Below, in pieces: positions 35,267-44,024 of a DNA stretch of 64,000 nt. The notes below the pieces were generated by a model. The model did not search any database. It was not told the origin of the DNA and saw nothing but the letters and a program-made list of their open reading frames with translations. Source of the stretch: Cellulomonas xylanilytica (GTDB lineage Bacteria > Actinomycetota > Actinomycetes > Actinomycetales > Cellulomonadaceae); the NCBI RefSeq assembly GCF_007989805.1, contig NZ_BJUB01000001.1, positions 1 through 64,000 on the forward strand, given 5' to 3'. A program made the translations under genes and the position numbers. Position 1 is the stretch's first letter; each line of letters begins with the position of its first letter.

Positions 35267-35405
35267 GTGTGGACTCTCTTGTGCGTTCGCCGAAGCGATC
35301 TGACAGGTCTAGAGGGCGCGCACAGCTCCGGGACTAGGGCGTGGGGATACCCGCGGAGAGGAGCTGGGCTTGTGCCCGCCGACCCGGGCGGACACGCGAA
35401 TGACC

Positions 35406-35411
35406 ATGTTA
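35406..35411 (-). promoter_or_regulatory. Candidate rpsT -10 and long leader
   Basis: TAACAT on the minus strand, with TTCTGC 18 bases upstream as a weak -35. The 207-base gap (35267-35473) also holds an AGCTCC/GGAGCT inverted repeat (35324-35329 with 35360-35365) inside the predicted leader. Confidence 0.4.
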
Positions 35412-35473
35412 GCAGGCCAGAGGCACCGGGCAGAACGGCGTGACTGGTCTCACCTGGCCGGCCTCCCGCAGGC

Positions 35474-35995
35474 TCACCAGCCCTGCGCGCGACGCAGGCC
35501 GGCGGCGACCTCGTCGAACAGGGCTCGGTCGACGATCGCGCCCTCGCGGCGGACCGCGGACGGCCGGAGCCGGAGCACGCGGTCCAGGCGGACCTCGCTC
35601 GGTCGTCGTCGGGAGTCCCACGCGCCCGTGCCGATGTCCATCCACACCCGGCCCCGCCGCGCCTCCAGGGCGGTGTCGCGCGAGTGGTCCTTGCTGGTGA
35701 GCATCAGCCCGAGGAGGTCGTCGGCGTCACGGCCGATGAGCAGGACCGGCCGGTCCTTGCCCTGGCTCGGGTCGTCCTCGAACGGGACCCACGCCCAGAC
35801 GATCTCGCCGGGGTCCGCGTCGCCGTCCAGCGCGGGGGAGTACTGCAGCCGGACGGTGCCGCGGTGGTCAGGCAGCGTGGTCGGGGCGGCAGGTCCGGTG
35901 GTCCGAGGGGCGGGTCCGCGGGAGGGGCCGGTCAGCCGGGCGACACCGTCGCGGAGCGCTCGTCGTACCCGGGTCCAGCGCGCGCTCGTCGTCAC
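35474..35995 (-). CDS. PemK/MazF-like protein, no partner antitoxin visible
   Basis: A 173-residue protein whose residues about 65-173 are a PemK/MazF-like SH3 barrel: DPGEIVWAWVPFEDDPSQGKDRPVLLIGRDADDLLGLMLTSKDHS, in pieces, carries the family's first strands, and RPSEVRLDRVLRLRPSAV carries a later one. MazF toxins are mRNA-cutting ribonucleases. Two things differ from a classic toxin: a 60-residue Arg/Pro-rich N-terminal extension, and no small antitoxin gene on either side (rpsT and a divergent ATP-grasp gene flank it). A chromosomal, non-toxic RNA-binding role is plausible. The GTG at 35995 follows TACGGT by six bases. Confidence 0.78.
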   Translation of the reverse strand: MTTSARWTRVRRALRDGVARLTGPSRGPAPRTTGPAAPTTLPDHRGTVRLQYSPALDGDADPGEIVWAWVPFEDDPSQGKDRPVLLIGRDADDLLGLMLTSKDHSRDTALEARRGRVWMDIGTGAWDSRRRPSEVRLDRVLRLRPSAVRREGAIVDRALFDEVAAGLRRAQGW

Positions 35996-36001
35996 GCGCC
36001 G

Positions 36002-36007
36002 ACCGTA
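36002..36007 (-). promoter_or_regulatory. -10 hexamer of leaderless PemK-like gene
   Basis: On the minus strand TACGGT lies six bases before GTG 35995. Confidence 0.5.
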
Positions 36008-36093
36008 CCGGGCTGCGCGCGCACGCATGAGGCCCGTGCGGTACGGGACCCGCCGGGGCGGGCCCACGTAACGCGGCGTTATCACCGGACGGA

Positions 36094-36099
36094 TACTGT
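36094..36099 (+). promoter_or_regulatory. -10 hexamer of ATP-grasp operon
   Basis: TACTGT, seven bases before ATG 36107. It heads the ATP-grasp/alpha-E/transglutaminase operon. Confidence 0.55.
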
Positions 36100-36106
36100 C
36101 CGGATC

Positions 36107-37699
36107 ATGGCCGACCTGTTCGACGACTACCCGACCGGACCGGCGTGGGACGAGATGATCGATCCCGACGGTGGCGGCTCCCGCGCGGCGTACGCCGGTC
36201 TGCACCGCGCGCTGGCGCAGCTGAGCGCCGGTGAGCTCCGCGCGCGGGCCGAGACGCTGGCCCGGTCCTACCTCGCACAGGGCGTGACGTTCGACTTCGC
36301 CGGCGAGGAGCGCCCGTTCCCGCTCGACGTGGTGCCGCGCGTGCTCGCGGGCGACGAGTGGGAGCACGTGGCGCCCGGCGTGGCGCAGCGGGTCCGGGCG
36401 CTCGAGGCGTTCCTGGCCGACGTCTACGGCCCGCAGCGGGCGATCGCCGACGGGGTGATCCCACGCGGTGTCGTCGTCTCGTCGACCAACTTCCTGCGTG
36501 CGGCGCGCGGCATCAACCCGCCGAACGGCGTCCGCGTGCACGTGTCGGGCATCGACCTCGTCCGGGACAGCCTGGGTGGCTGGCGGGTGCTCGAGGACAA
36601 CGTCCGGGTACCCAGTGGCGTCAGCTACGTGCTGTCGAACCGCCGGGCGATGGCGCAGACGTTCCCGGAGCTCTTCGCGGCCCTGCGCATCCGGCCGGTC
36701 GCCGACTACCCGCGGCGCCTGCTCGCCGCGCTGACCGCCGCTGCTCCCTCGGGGGTCGACGAGCCGACGGTGGTCGTGCTGACACCGGGCGTGTTCAACA
36801 GCGCCTACTACGAGCACTCGCTGCTGGCCCGGACGATGGGGGTCGAGCTGGTGGAGGGGCGCGACCTGTTCTGCTCCGGCGGGCGGGTGTGGATGCGTAC
36901 GACGCAGGGCCGGCGCCGGGTCGACGTCATCTACCGGCGCGTCGACGACGACTTCCTCGACCCCGTCGTGTTCCGCAACGACTCCTACCTGGGCAGCCCC
37001 GGGCTCATGACGTGCGCGCGCAACGGCACCGTGACGATCGCGAACGCGGTGGGCAACGGGGTGGCCGACGACAAGCTCGTCTACACCTACGTGCCCGACC
37101 TCATCCGCTACTACCTGAGCGAGCAGCCGATCCTGCGCAACGTCGACACCTGGCGGCTGGAGGAGCCCGACGCGCTCGAGGAGGTGCTGGACCGCCTGGA
37201 CGAGCTCGTCGTCAAGCCCGTCGACGGCTCGGGCGGCAAGGGTCTGGTCGTCGGCCCGAAGGCCTCCGCCGCCGAGCTGGCGACGCTCAAGGTGCGGCTC
37301 CGGGAGGACCCGCGCGGGTGGATCGCGCAGCCGGTGGTGCAGCTGTCCACCGTGCCGACGCTCGTCGAGGACGGCCTTCGTCCGCGGCACACCGACCTGC
37401 GGCCGTTCGCCGTGAACGACGGGGAGTCGGTGTTCGTGCTCCCGGGCGGGCTCACGCGGGTGGCGCTGCCCGAGGGCGAGCTCGTCGTCAACTCCTCGCA
37501 GGGCGGCGGGTCCAAGGACACCTGGGTGCTCGGCGGCGCCGTCCCGCGCCGCGCGGTGCGGCACCAGTCGGACCTCCCGCAGGCCGTCGCCCAGGACGCC
37601 GCGGTCCCCATCGACTCCAACCCCAACGACGTGCGCGCCCAGGTGATGCAGCAGCAGCAGGGCCGCACGACGACCACCGACGGAGGTGTCACGTGCTGA
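36107..37699 (+). CDS. Circularly permuted type 2 ATP-grasp protein
   Basis: A 530-residue ATP-grasp ligase with permuted domain order (DUF404/DUF407 family). NFLRAARGINPPNGVRVHVSGIDLVRD (near residues 125-150), EDNVRVPSGVSYVLSNR (near 163) and NAVGNGVADDKLVYTYVPDLIRYYL (near 310) are the family landmarks; VVKPVDGSGGKGLVVGP near 370 is the nucleotide-binding loop, and NSSQGGGSKDTWVL closes the domain. The family is proposed to form peptide-like bonds with its operon partners, an alpha-E protein and a transglutaminase-like protein, but its product is unknown. The ATG at 36107 follows TACTGT by seven bases. The alpha-E gene begins inside its last seven bases. Confidence 0.93.
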   Translation: MADLFDDYPTGPAWDEMIDPDGGGSRAAYAGLHRALAQLSAGELRARAETLARSYLAQGVTFDFAGEERPFPLDVVPRVLAGDEWEHVAPGVAQRVRALEAFLADVYGPQRAIADGVIPRGVVVSSTNFLRAARGINPPNGVRVHVSGIDLVRDSLGGWRVLEDNVRVPSGVSYVLSNRRAMAQTFPELFAALRIRPVADYPRRLLAALTAAAPSGVDEPTVVVLTPGVFNSAYYEHSLLARTMGVELVEGRDLFCSGGRVWMRTTQGRRRVDVIYRRVDDDFLDPVVFRNDSYLGSPGLMTCARNGTVTIANAVGNGVADDKLVYTYVPDLIRYYLSEQPILRNVDTWRLEEPDALEEVLDRLDELVVKPVDGSGGKGLVVGPKASAAELATLKVRLREDPRGWIAQPVVQLSTVPTLVEDGLRPRHTDLRPFAVNDGESVFVLPGGLTRVALPEGELVVNSSQGGGSKDTWVLGGAVPRRAVRHQSDLPQAVAQDAAVPIDSNPNDVRAQVMQQQQGRTTTTDGGVTC

Positions 37700-38622
37700 G
37701 CCGGATCGCCGAGTCGCTGTTCTGGATCGGTCGCTACGTGGAGCGGGCGGACGACACGGCCCGCCTGCTCGACGTGCACGTGCAGATCCTGCTGGAGGAC
37801 CCGTGGGCCGAGGAGGACCTGGCCTGCCGGTCGCTGCTGTCCGTGATGGACCGCGCGGCGCCACCCGCGCACGTCGAGGTCGGGCGCGAGTTCGTGCTGG
37901 ACATGCTCGCGTACGAGCGGTTCGCCCCGTCGTCGATCGCCGGGTCGCTGGTCTCGGCGCGCGAGAACGCTCGCCGTGCCCGGGAGATCATCTCCACCGA
38001 GCTGTGGGAGTGCCTCAACGCCACCTGGAACCAGCTGCCCTCGCACATGCGGCCTGCACGTCCGCACGACTACTTCACCTGGGTGCGGGAACGCGCGGCC
38101 ATCGTGGCCGGGATCATGGACTCCGCGACGTCGCGCGACGACACGTGGAACTTCATGGTGCTCGGCCGGTCGATCGAGCGTGCGGACATGACTGCCCGGC
38201 TGCTGACCACGCGGGCGCTCGCCGGCTCGGCCGGCCCGAGCTGGACCACGCTGCTGCGGTCGTGCGGCGCCCACGAGGCCTTCCTGCGCATGTACCGCGG
38301 GGCCGCGTCCGACGAGCGGGCCGCCGGCTTCCTGCTGACCGACCGGCTCTTCCCCCGGTCCATCGTGTTCGCGCTCAACCAGGCAGAGGCGTGCCTGTCG
38401 AACCTCGAGGGCACCTCGGACCGGGCGGCCGTCGACGACGCGCGGCGGCACATCGGGTACGTGCGCACCAACCTCGAGTACCGCCCGCTGATCGAGGTCC
38501 TCGACGCGCTGCCCAAGGAGATGGAGCGGGTGCAGCGCGCCTGCTCGGCAGCCTCGGACGCGATCCGCGGCCGGTACTTCCCGAGCGCGTCGTCGACGAA
38601 CTGGGTGGGGGAGGCACTGTGA
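37693..38622 (+). CDS. Alpha-E domain protein (DUF403)
   Basis: A 309-residue all-helical protein of the alpha-E/DUF403 family, which almost always sits next to a permuted ATP-grasp gene. LSRIAESLFWIGRYVERADDTARLLDVH at the start and NFMVLGRSIERADMTARLLTTR near 150-172 are its two internal repeats, each with an ExxxRxER-type motif. The biochemical role is unknown; an adaptor or substrate carrier for the ATP-grasp enzyme is the common guess. GTG 37693 has GGAGGT five bases upstream and overlaps the previous stop. Its last 15 bases plus the next codons are duplicated in front of the transglutaminase gene. Confidence 0.93.
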   Translation: MLSRIAESLFWIGRYVERADDTARLLDVHVQILLEDPWAEEDLACRSLLSVMDRAAPPAHVEVGREFVLDMLAYERFAPSSIAGSLVSARENARRAREIISTELWECLNATWNQLPSHMRPARPHDYFTWVRERAAIVAGIMDSATSRDDTWNFMVLGRSIERADMTARLLTTRALAGSAGPSWTTLLRSCGAHEAFLRMYRGAASDERAAGFLLTDRLFPRSIVFALNQAEACLSNLEGTSDRAAVDDARRHIGYVRTNLEYRPLIEVLDALPKEMERVQRACSAASDAIRGRYFPSASSTNWVGEAL

Positions 38623-38677
38623 GCGAGCCGGAGGGCGGGGTCGCCCGCAGGCTCACGAACGAGGAGGCACTGTGAGC
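38610..38677 (+). repeat. Direct repeat of gene-junction sequence with an 18-codon mini-ORF
   Basis: GGAGGCACTGTGAGC occurs at 38610-38624 and again at 38663-38677. Each copy contains a stop overlapping a GTG. The first GTG (38619) opens an 18-codon frame ending at 38675, where it overlaps the transglutaminase start at 38672. The repeat looks like a duplicated ribosome-binding/stop-start junction; the mini-peptide may serve only translational coupling. Confidence 0.6.
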
Positions 38678-39511
38678 AGGCTGCGGGTCGTGCACACGTC
38701 GACGTTCCGGTACGCGAACGCGGTCGTGGCGTCGTACAACGAGGCGCGGATGACGCCGTTGTCGCAGCAGGGGCAGACGGTGCTGGAGACGAGGATCGAC
38801 GTCCAGCCGCACACCGGCTGGCACGAGTACCGCGACTACTGGGGGACGGCCGTCTCGGCGTTCGAGGTGCTGACCCCGCACGAGTCGATGGTCGTCACGG
38901 CCGAGCACCTGGTCGAGGTGGCCGAGCGCCCGCCGCTGCGGTCCCCGGCGTCGTGGGACACGCTGCGGGGCGCGGAGCTGCGCGACCGGCTGGCGGAGTT
39001 CCTGTCCGACACGCCGACGACCGCGCCGCCGCCCGACGTCGCCGAGCTGGCGCAGCGGGTGGCGGGAGACCTCGAGCCCGCGGACGCCGCGCTCGCGGTC
39101 GCCGCCGCGCTGCGCGACCGGATGGAGTACATCCCGGGTGTCACCACGGTGCACACGCCGGCCGGCGAGGCGTGGACGGCCGGGGCGGGGGTGTGCCAGG
39201 ACATCGCGCACCTGGTCGCGGGCGGGCTGCGTGCCGTCGGGATCCCGGCGCGGTACGTCTCGGGCTACCTCCACCCGGACTCCGCGGCGCCCGTGGGCAC
39301 GACCGTGGTCGGGGACTCGCACGCCTGGGTCGAGTGGTGGGTGGGCGAGTGGGTCGCGTACGACGTGACCAACCGGGTCGTGGCAGGCGACCACCACGTG
39401 GTCCTGGCTCGCGGCCGGTCCTACGACGACGTCCCGCCTCTGCGGGGGATCTACGCCGGCGCGGGCACGCAGGCCGCGGAGGTCCAGGTGCAGATCACGC
39501 GCGAGGCCTGA
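38672..39511 (+). CDS. Transglutaminase-like cysteine protease family protein
   Basis: A 279-residue transglutaminase-fold protein. The N-terminal beta domain (LRVVHTSTFRYANAVVASYNEARMTP) is typical of the bacterial transglutaminase-like family. The catalytic triad is visible as Cys in GVCQDIAH near residue 174, His in GDSHAWVEWW near 212 and Asp in YDVTN near 230. It has no signal peptide, so it acts in the cytoplasm with the ATP-grasp and alpha-E proteins, perhaps hydrolysing or making an amide bond. GTG 38672 has GAGGAGG upstream and overlaps the stop of an 18-codon mini-ORF. It ends three bases from the convergent next gene. Confidence 0.93.
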   Translation: MSRLRVVHTSTFRYANAVVASYNEARMTPLSQQGQTVLETRIDVQPHTGWHEYRDYWGTAVSAFEVLTPHESMVVTAEHLVEVAERPPLRSPASWDTLRGAELRDRLAEFLSDTPTTAPPPDVAELAQRVAGDLEPADAALAVAAALRDRMEYIPGVTTVHTPAGEAWTAGAGVCQDIAHLVAGGLRAVGIPARYVSGYLHPDSAAPVGTTVVGDSHAWVEWWVGEWVAYDVTNRVVAGDHHVVLARGRSYDDVPPLRGIYAGAGTQAAEVQVQITREA

Positions 39512-39514
39512 GCG

Positions 39515-40213
39515 TCAGGGGGTCAGCCGGCGGTCCAGCGCGTCGTCGAGCACCGCGGTGGGTCCGTCGACCGTGAGGCGCGGGTCGGCGGACGTGGTCC
39601 GGCCCCACAGGAGCAGGGCGAGGGTCTCGGCCGGGCCGGTCACCGTGACGTCCGGCTGCCCGGTTCCCCCGAGCAGCCACGTCCGGTCGGCGTCGGCCGC
39701 CACCAGCCCGACCGGAGCGGGGAGCGCCTCCATGCGGCCCATCCGCTCCTGCCGCGGCTGCATGACGGTCACCACCTCGTCGACGGTGTCGGACCAGAGC
39801 GCAGGGTCGACGGTGAGCGGCAGCCCGCCGGCCGTCCGCAGGTCCCAGAGGTGCACGAGCGTCTCGTGGGTCTGGCGGCGGTGCCAGAACGACGCCGGGC
39901 CGTTCTCGACGAGGGTCCACGCGACGGCGTCCGGCCCGAGCGCGGTGAGCGTGTCGTGCAGCTCCGCCGCACAGGTGGCGTAGAGGTCCTCGAGCACGAA
40001 CGGGCCGCGACCCAGCGGCGTCTCCTGCTTCCGCCGGGCCTGCGCAGCCGCCCAGTGGTGGATGCGCGCCAGGTGCACGACGAGGTCCTTGACCCGCCAG
40101 CGACCGCACCACGGCACGCGCGTGGCGGGGTCGACGAGCGGGATCGTCGCGAGGAACTGGCCCTGGAGCTCACCGAGCGTGTCCAGGGAGGTGAGACCCG
40201 AGCCCGTCGTCAT
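39515..40213 (-). CDS. Maleylpyruvate isomerase/DinB-like family protein
   Basis: A 232-residue protein of the mycothiol-dependent maleylpyruvate isomerase N-terminal (DinB-like) family. [22 protein letters not shown] near residues 38-60 has the helix with the first metal His, and [21 protein letters not shown] near 110-130 holds the paired HxxxxH region. The C-terminal part ([16 protein letters not shown]) resembles the sterol-carrier-like cap of this family. Members use mycothiol, the actinobacterial thiol, but many are uncharacterised. ATG 40213 is chosen as the nearest start before the conserved helix. It is divergent from lepA. Confidence 0.85.
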   Translation of the reverse strand: MTTGSGLTSLDTLGELQGQFLATIPLVDPATRVPWCGRWRVKDLVVHLARIHHWAAAQARRKQETPLGRGPFVLEDLYATCAAELHDTLTALGPDAVAWTLVENGPASFWHRRQTHETLVHLWDLRTAGGLPLTVDPALWSDTVDEVVTVMQPRQERMGRMEALPAPVGLVAADADRTWLLGGTGQPDVTVTGPAETLALLLWGRTTSADPRLTVDGPTAVLDDALDRRLTP

Positions 40214-40324
40214 GGGACCATGGTGGGACCGACCGCCGACAGCCACCAGGCTGGCCGCGGTCACCGTCCGTCGGGAAGGCGCCACCGCGTGCGCCGCCCG
40301 ACTCCAGCGCCAGGAGCAGTCCGC

Positions 40325-42205
40325 TTGTCCCCGATCCCGAGTGCAGCCGCGTCGTCGCGCATCCACCCCGCGGCCACGGCACCCGAGCTGCTGCGCAACT
40401 TCTGCATCATCGCGCACATCGACCACGGCAAGTCGACGCTCGCCGACCGCATGCTCCAGCTCACCGGGGTCGTCGACTCCCGGGCGATGCGGGCCCAGTA
40501 CCTCGACCGGATGGACATCGAGCGCGAGCGCGGCATCACCATCAAGTCGCAGGCCGTGCGGATGCCGTGGGGCGTCGGTGACGACGCCTTCGCCCTGAAC
40601 ATGATCGACACCCCCGGGCACGTCGACTTCACGTACGAGGTGTCCCGCTCGCTCGCCGCGTGCGAGGGCGCCGTGCTGCTGGTCGACGCCGCGCAGGGCA
40701 TCGAGGCCCAGACGCTGGCCAACCTGTACCTGGCGCTCGAGAACGACCTGACGATCATCCCGGTGCTGAACAAGATCGACCTGCCTGCCGCGCAGCCCGA
40801 GAAGTACGCGGAGGAGCTGGCCAAGCTCATCGGCGGGGAGCCCGAGGACTGCCTGCGCGTGTCCGGCAAGACGGGCGCGGGCGTCGAGGCGCTGCTGGAC
40901 CGGATCGTGGAGCTCGTCCCGCCGCCCACCGGCGACGCGGACGCCCCGGCGCGCGCGATGATCTTCGACTCCGTCTACGACACCTACCGCGGCGTCGTCA
41001 CCTACGTCCGGGTGGTCGACGGCAGCCTCAACCCGCGCGAGAAGATCGTCATGATGTCGACCCGCGCGACGCACGAGCTGCTCGAGATCGGCGTCATCTC
41101 CCCGGAGCCCGTGCCGACCAAGGGGCTGGGCGTCGGCGAGGTCGGGTACCTGATCACGGGCGTGAAGGACGTGCGTCAGTCGAAGGTCGGCGACACCGTC
41201 ACCAACGCGAGCAAGCCGGCGGCCTCCGCGCTGGGCGGGTACTCCGACCCCAAGCCGATGGTGTTCTCGGGCCTGTACCCGATCGACGGCACGGACTACC
41301 CGATCCTGCGCGACGCCCTGGACAAGCTGAAGCTCAACGACGCGGCGCTCAACTACGAGCCGGAGACGTCCGTCGCCCTGGGCTTCGGGTTCCGCGTCGG
41401 CTTCCTCGGACTGCTCCACCTCGAGATCATCCGCGAGCGGCTGGAGCGTGAGTTCGACCTCGCGCTGATCTCGACCGCGCCGAACGTCGTCTACGAGGTC
41501 ACGCTCGAGGACAAGAGCGTGGTCACCGTGACGAACCCCAGCGAGTTCCCGACAGGAAAGATCGGCGAGGTCCGCGAGCCCGTCGTCAAGGCGACGATCC
41601 TGGCGCCGAGCGAGTTCATCGGCGCCATCATGGAGCTGTCCCAGACCAAGCGCGGCGAGCTGCAGGGCATGGACTACCTGTCCGAGGACCGGGTCGAGCT
41701 GCGCTACCTGCTGCCGATGGCCGAGATCGTCTTCGACTTCTTCGACCAGCTCAAGTCCAAGACGCGTGGGTACGCGAGCCTCGACTACGAGCGCATCGGC
41801 GACCAGGTGGCGGACCTGGTGAAGGTCGACATCCTGCTGCAGGGCGAGACGGTCGACGCGTTCAGCGCCATCGTGCACAAGGACAAGGCGTACGCGTACG
41901 GCGTGATGATGACCGCCAAGCTCAAGGACCTCATCCCGCGCCAGCAGTTCGAGGTGCCCATCCAGGCGGCCATCGGCGCCCGGGTCATCGCGCGCGAGAC
42001 CATCCGGGCGATCCGCAAGGACGTCCTGGCCAAGTGCTACGGCGGCGACATCACCCGCAAGCGCAAGCTCCTGGAGAAGCAGAAGGAGGGCAAGAAGCGC
42101 ATGAAGACGATCGGTCGGGTCGACGTGCCGCAGGAGGCCTTCATCGCCGCGCTCTCCAGCGAGCCCGCCGGGTCGGCCGGCGGCAAGGACGCGAAGAAGA
42201 AGTGA
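40325..42205 (+). CDS. lepA: Elongation factor 4
   Basis: A 626-residue translational GTPase that can back-translocate ribosomes and aids 30S maturation or stress tolerance. AHIDHGKST at 30-38 is the P-loop, RGITI switch I, DTPGH switch II and NKIDL the guanine-specificity motif. The LepA-specific C-terminus ([12 protein letters not shown], just before a Lys-rich tail) is complete. The TTG at 40325 is chosen because AGGAG lies eight bases upstream and the product then begins at the conserved SPIPS leader. hemW starts five bases after the stop, a widely conserved pairing. Confidence 0.97.
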   Translation: MSPIPSAAASSRIHPAATAPELLRNFCIIAHIDHGKSTLADRMLQLTGVVDSRAMRAQYLDRMDIERERGITIKSQAVRMPWGVGDDAFALNMIDTPGHVDFTYEVSRSLAACEGAVLLVDAAQGIEAQTLANLYLALENDLTIIPVLNKIDLPAAQPEKYAEELAKLIGGEPEDCLRVSGKTGAGVEALLDRIVELVPPPTGDADAPARAMIFDSVYDTYRGVVTYVRVVDGSLNPREKIVMMSTRATHELLEIGVISPEPVPTKGLGVGEVGYLITGVKDVRQSKVGDTVTNASKPAASALGGYSDPKPMVFSGLYPIDGTDYPILRDALDKLKLNDAALNYEPETSVALGFGFRVGFLGLLHLEIIRERLEREFDLALISTAPNVVYEVTLEDKSVVTVTNPSEFPTGKIGEVREPVVKATILAPSEFIGAIMELSQTKRGELQGMDYLSEDRVELRYLLPMAEIVFDFFDQLKSKTRGYASLDYERIGDQVADLVKVDILLQGETVDAFSAIVHKDKAYAYGVMMTAKLKDLIPRQQFEVPIQAAIGARVIARETIRAIRKDVLAKCYGGDITRKRKLLEKQKEGKKRMKTIGRVDVPQEAFIAALSSEPAGSAGGKDAKKK

Positions 42206-42210
42206 GCTGA

Positions 42211-43434
42211 GTGTCTCCGGCGCTGCCTGACGGCGATGCCGCACCCGACGACGGTCGCCTGCCGGCCTCGGCGCTCGAGGGTGCCGACGAGCGGGCGTTC
42301 GCCGTCTACCTGCACGTCCCCTTCTGCACGGTGCGCTGCGGGTACTGCGACTTCAACACCTACACGGCCACGGAGCTGGGCGGGGGCGCGAGCCAGGGCG
42401 CCTATGCCGACACGGCGCTGAAGGAGATCGCGCTCGCGGCTGCCGTGATGTCGGACCTGCCGCCGCGGCCCGTCAGCACGGTGTTCGTCGGTGGCGGGAC
42501 CCCGACCGTGCTGTCGGTCCCGGACCTGTCCCGCATGCTCGGCGGCGTCCGGGACACCTGGGGGTTCGCCGACGACGTCGAGGTCACCACGGAGGCGAAC
42601 CCCGACTCGGTCACGCCGGAGTCGCTGGCCGCGCTGGCGGACGCCGGGTTCACGCGGGTCTCCTTCGGCATGCAGTCCGCGGTGCCGCACGTGCTGGCCA
42701 CCCTCGACCGCACCCACGACCCGCGTCGCATCCCGGACGTCGTCCGGTGGGCCCGGGAGGCCGGGCTGGCCGTGTCGCTCGACCTCATCTACGGCACGCC
42801 GGGGGAGTCGCTGGACGACTGGCGCACGAGCGTCGAGACGGCGCTCGCGACCGGTGTCGACCACGTGTCCGCGTACGCGCTCGTGGTCGAGGCGGGCACG
42901 CGCATGGCCGTACAGGTGCGCCGCGGCGAGCTCGAGCTGCCCGACGGCGACGACCAGGCCGCGAAGTACGAGCTGGCCGACGACCTCTTCGAGGCGGCGG
43001 GGCTGCGCTGGTACGAGGTGAGCAACTGGGCCCGGACGCCCGCCGACGCGTGCCGGCACAACCTCAGCTACTGGCGGGGCGACGACTGGTGGGGCGTCGG
43101 TCCGGGTGCGCACAGCCACGTCGGCGGCGTCCGCTGGTGGAACGTCAAGCACCCGCGCGCGTACGCCGACCGGCTGGACCGTGGGCTGAGCCCCGCCGCC
43201 GGCCGGGAGACGGTCACGGGGGACGGTGCCCTGCTCGAGCGTCTGATGCTCGGCGTGCGGCTCGCCGGCGGCCTCCCGCTCGGCGACCTGCCGAGGGACG
43301 CCCGCCGGTCGGTCGCCGGGCTCGTCGCGGACGGGCTCGTGGACGGTCGCGCTGCGGTCGGTGACGGGCGGGTCGTGCTGACCCGTCGCGGCCGGCTGCT
43401 GGCGGATGCCGTGGTGCGGACCCTCGTCGACTGA
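42211..43434 (+). CDS. hemW: Radical SAM heme chaperone HemW (coproporphyrinogen oxidase-like)
   Basis: A 407-residue radical SAM protein. The 4Fe-4S cluster cysteines are Cys39, Cys43 and Cys46 in FCTVRCGYCDFNTY. FVGGGTPTVL near 90 and TTEANPDSV near 125 are the SAM-binding strands, and the HemW C-terminal domain follows. HemW proteins bind heme and insert it into respiratory enzymes; they lack the extra N-terminal residues that true HemN oxidases need. GTG 42211 is five bases after the lepA stop, so lepA-hemW is an operon. A short hairpin overlaps its stop codon. Confidence 0.94.
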   Translation: MSPALPDGDAAPDDGRLPASALEGADERAFAVYLHVPFCTVRCGYCDFNTYTATELGGGASQGAYADTALKEIALAAAVMSDLPPRPVSTVFVGGGTPTVLSVPDLSRMLGGVRDTWGFADDVEVTTEANPDSVTPESLAALADAGFTRVSFGMQSAVPHVLATLDRTHDPRRIPDVVRWAREAGLAVSLDLIYGTPGESLDDWRTSVETALATGVDHVSAYALVVEAGTRMAVQVRRGELELPDGDDQAAKYELADDLFEAAGLRWYEVSNWARTPADACRHNLSYWRGDDWWGVGPGAHSHVGGVRWWNVKHPRAYADRLDRGLSPAAGRETVTGDGALLERLMLGVRLAGGLPLGDLPRDARRSVAGLVADGLVDGRAAVGDGRVVLTRRGRLLADAVVRTLVD

Positions 43435-43452
43435 CGCCCCGCGGGACGTCAG
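43431..43452. terminator. Hairpin at the hemW 3' end
   Basis: CTGACG (43431-43436) pairs with CGTCAG (43447-43452) around a CCC...GGG core. It overlaps the hemW stop and precedes a convergent gene. Weaker than the other terminators here. Confidence 0.45.
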
Positions 43453-43465
43453 CCGGGCGGTGCCG

Positions 43466-43846
43466 TCAGCGCACCAGCTCCAGGCTGAACGGGTAGCGGT
43501 ACGAGCCGCCGCGCTGCACGGCCACGGCCGCCAGGACGCTCAGGACCAGGCTGATGAGGCTCACGGCGATGAAACCGAGCCAGCCGACGAAGCCGATGAC
43601 CGGGATCGAGCGGACGATGGCGCAGACGATGAGCGCGATCAGCACGGTGAGCTGGAAGTTGAGCGCGACCCGGGCCTCCTCGGCGGCGACGTTCCGCTTC
43701 TCGCGGTTCACCAGCCAGATGACCAGCGCGGCCACCCAGCCGGCGTAGAAGTACGCCAGGATGCCGCCCAGGTGCGCGAGCATGCCCAGGGTCCGGACCT
43801 GGTCCGCACTGCTCGGCGGGGGGCTCTGCGGGTGCTCGTACGACAT
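43466..43846 (-). CDS. DUF4870 membrane protein
   Basis: A 126-residue protein with three predicted spans. A Pro-rich start (HPQSPPPSS) leads to LGMLAHLGGILAYFYAGWVAALVIWLVNREK, the DUF4870 landmark, then a NFQLT helix and two spans with PVIGFVGWLGFIAVSLISLVLSV. The family resembles Tic20-like small membrane proteins, but its role in bacteria is unknown. ATG 43846 has GAGGAG eight bases upstream. It is divergent from another multi-span protein of Pro-rich start. Confidence 0.9.
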   Translation of the reverse strand: MSYEHPQSPPPSSADQVRTLGMLAHLGGILAYFYAGWVAALVIWLVNREKRNVAAEEARVALNFQLTVLIALIVCAIVRSIPVIGFVGWLGFIAVSLISLVLSVLAAVAVQRGGSYRYPFSLELVR

Positions 43847-43890
43847 CGTGGCTGCTCCTCGTCCGGGGCCGTCGACCTGACGGCACGCGC

Positions 43891-43958
43891 AGCCTACCGA
43901 CCACGACGGCACCCCGCCGGACGCGTCGACATGCCGGGAACGTCCGCGTTCCTTGACA
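43891..43958. promoter_or_regulatory. Divergent promoter region with inverted repeat
   Basis: The 178-base gap 43847-44024 holds a minus-strand TAGGCT (43891-43896), an inverted repeat GGAACG-TCCG-CGTTCC (43937-43952) and, right after it, a consensus -35 TTGACA (43953-43958) for the rightward gene. The matching -10 is not clear. Confidence 0.4.
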
Positions 43959-44024
43959 CGTGACCGCCGCCCCCGGTTCGCTGCTCGGTGGGCGACGATC
44001 GCCCTGTGACCAGGGAGGCCACAC

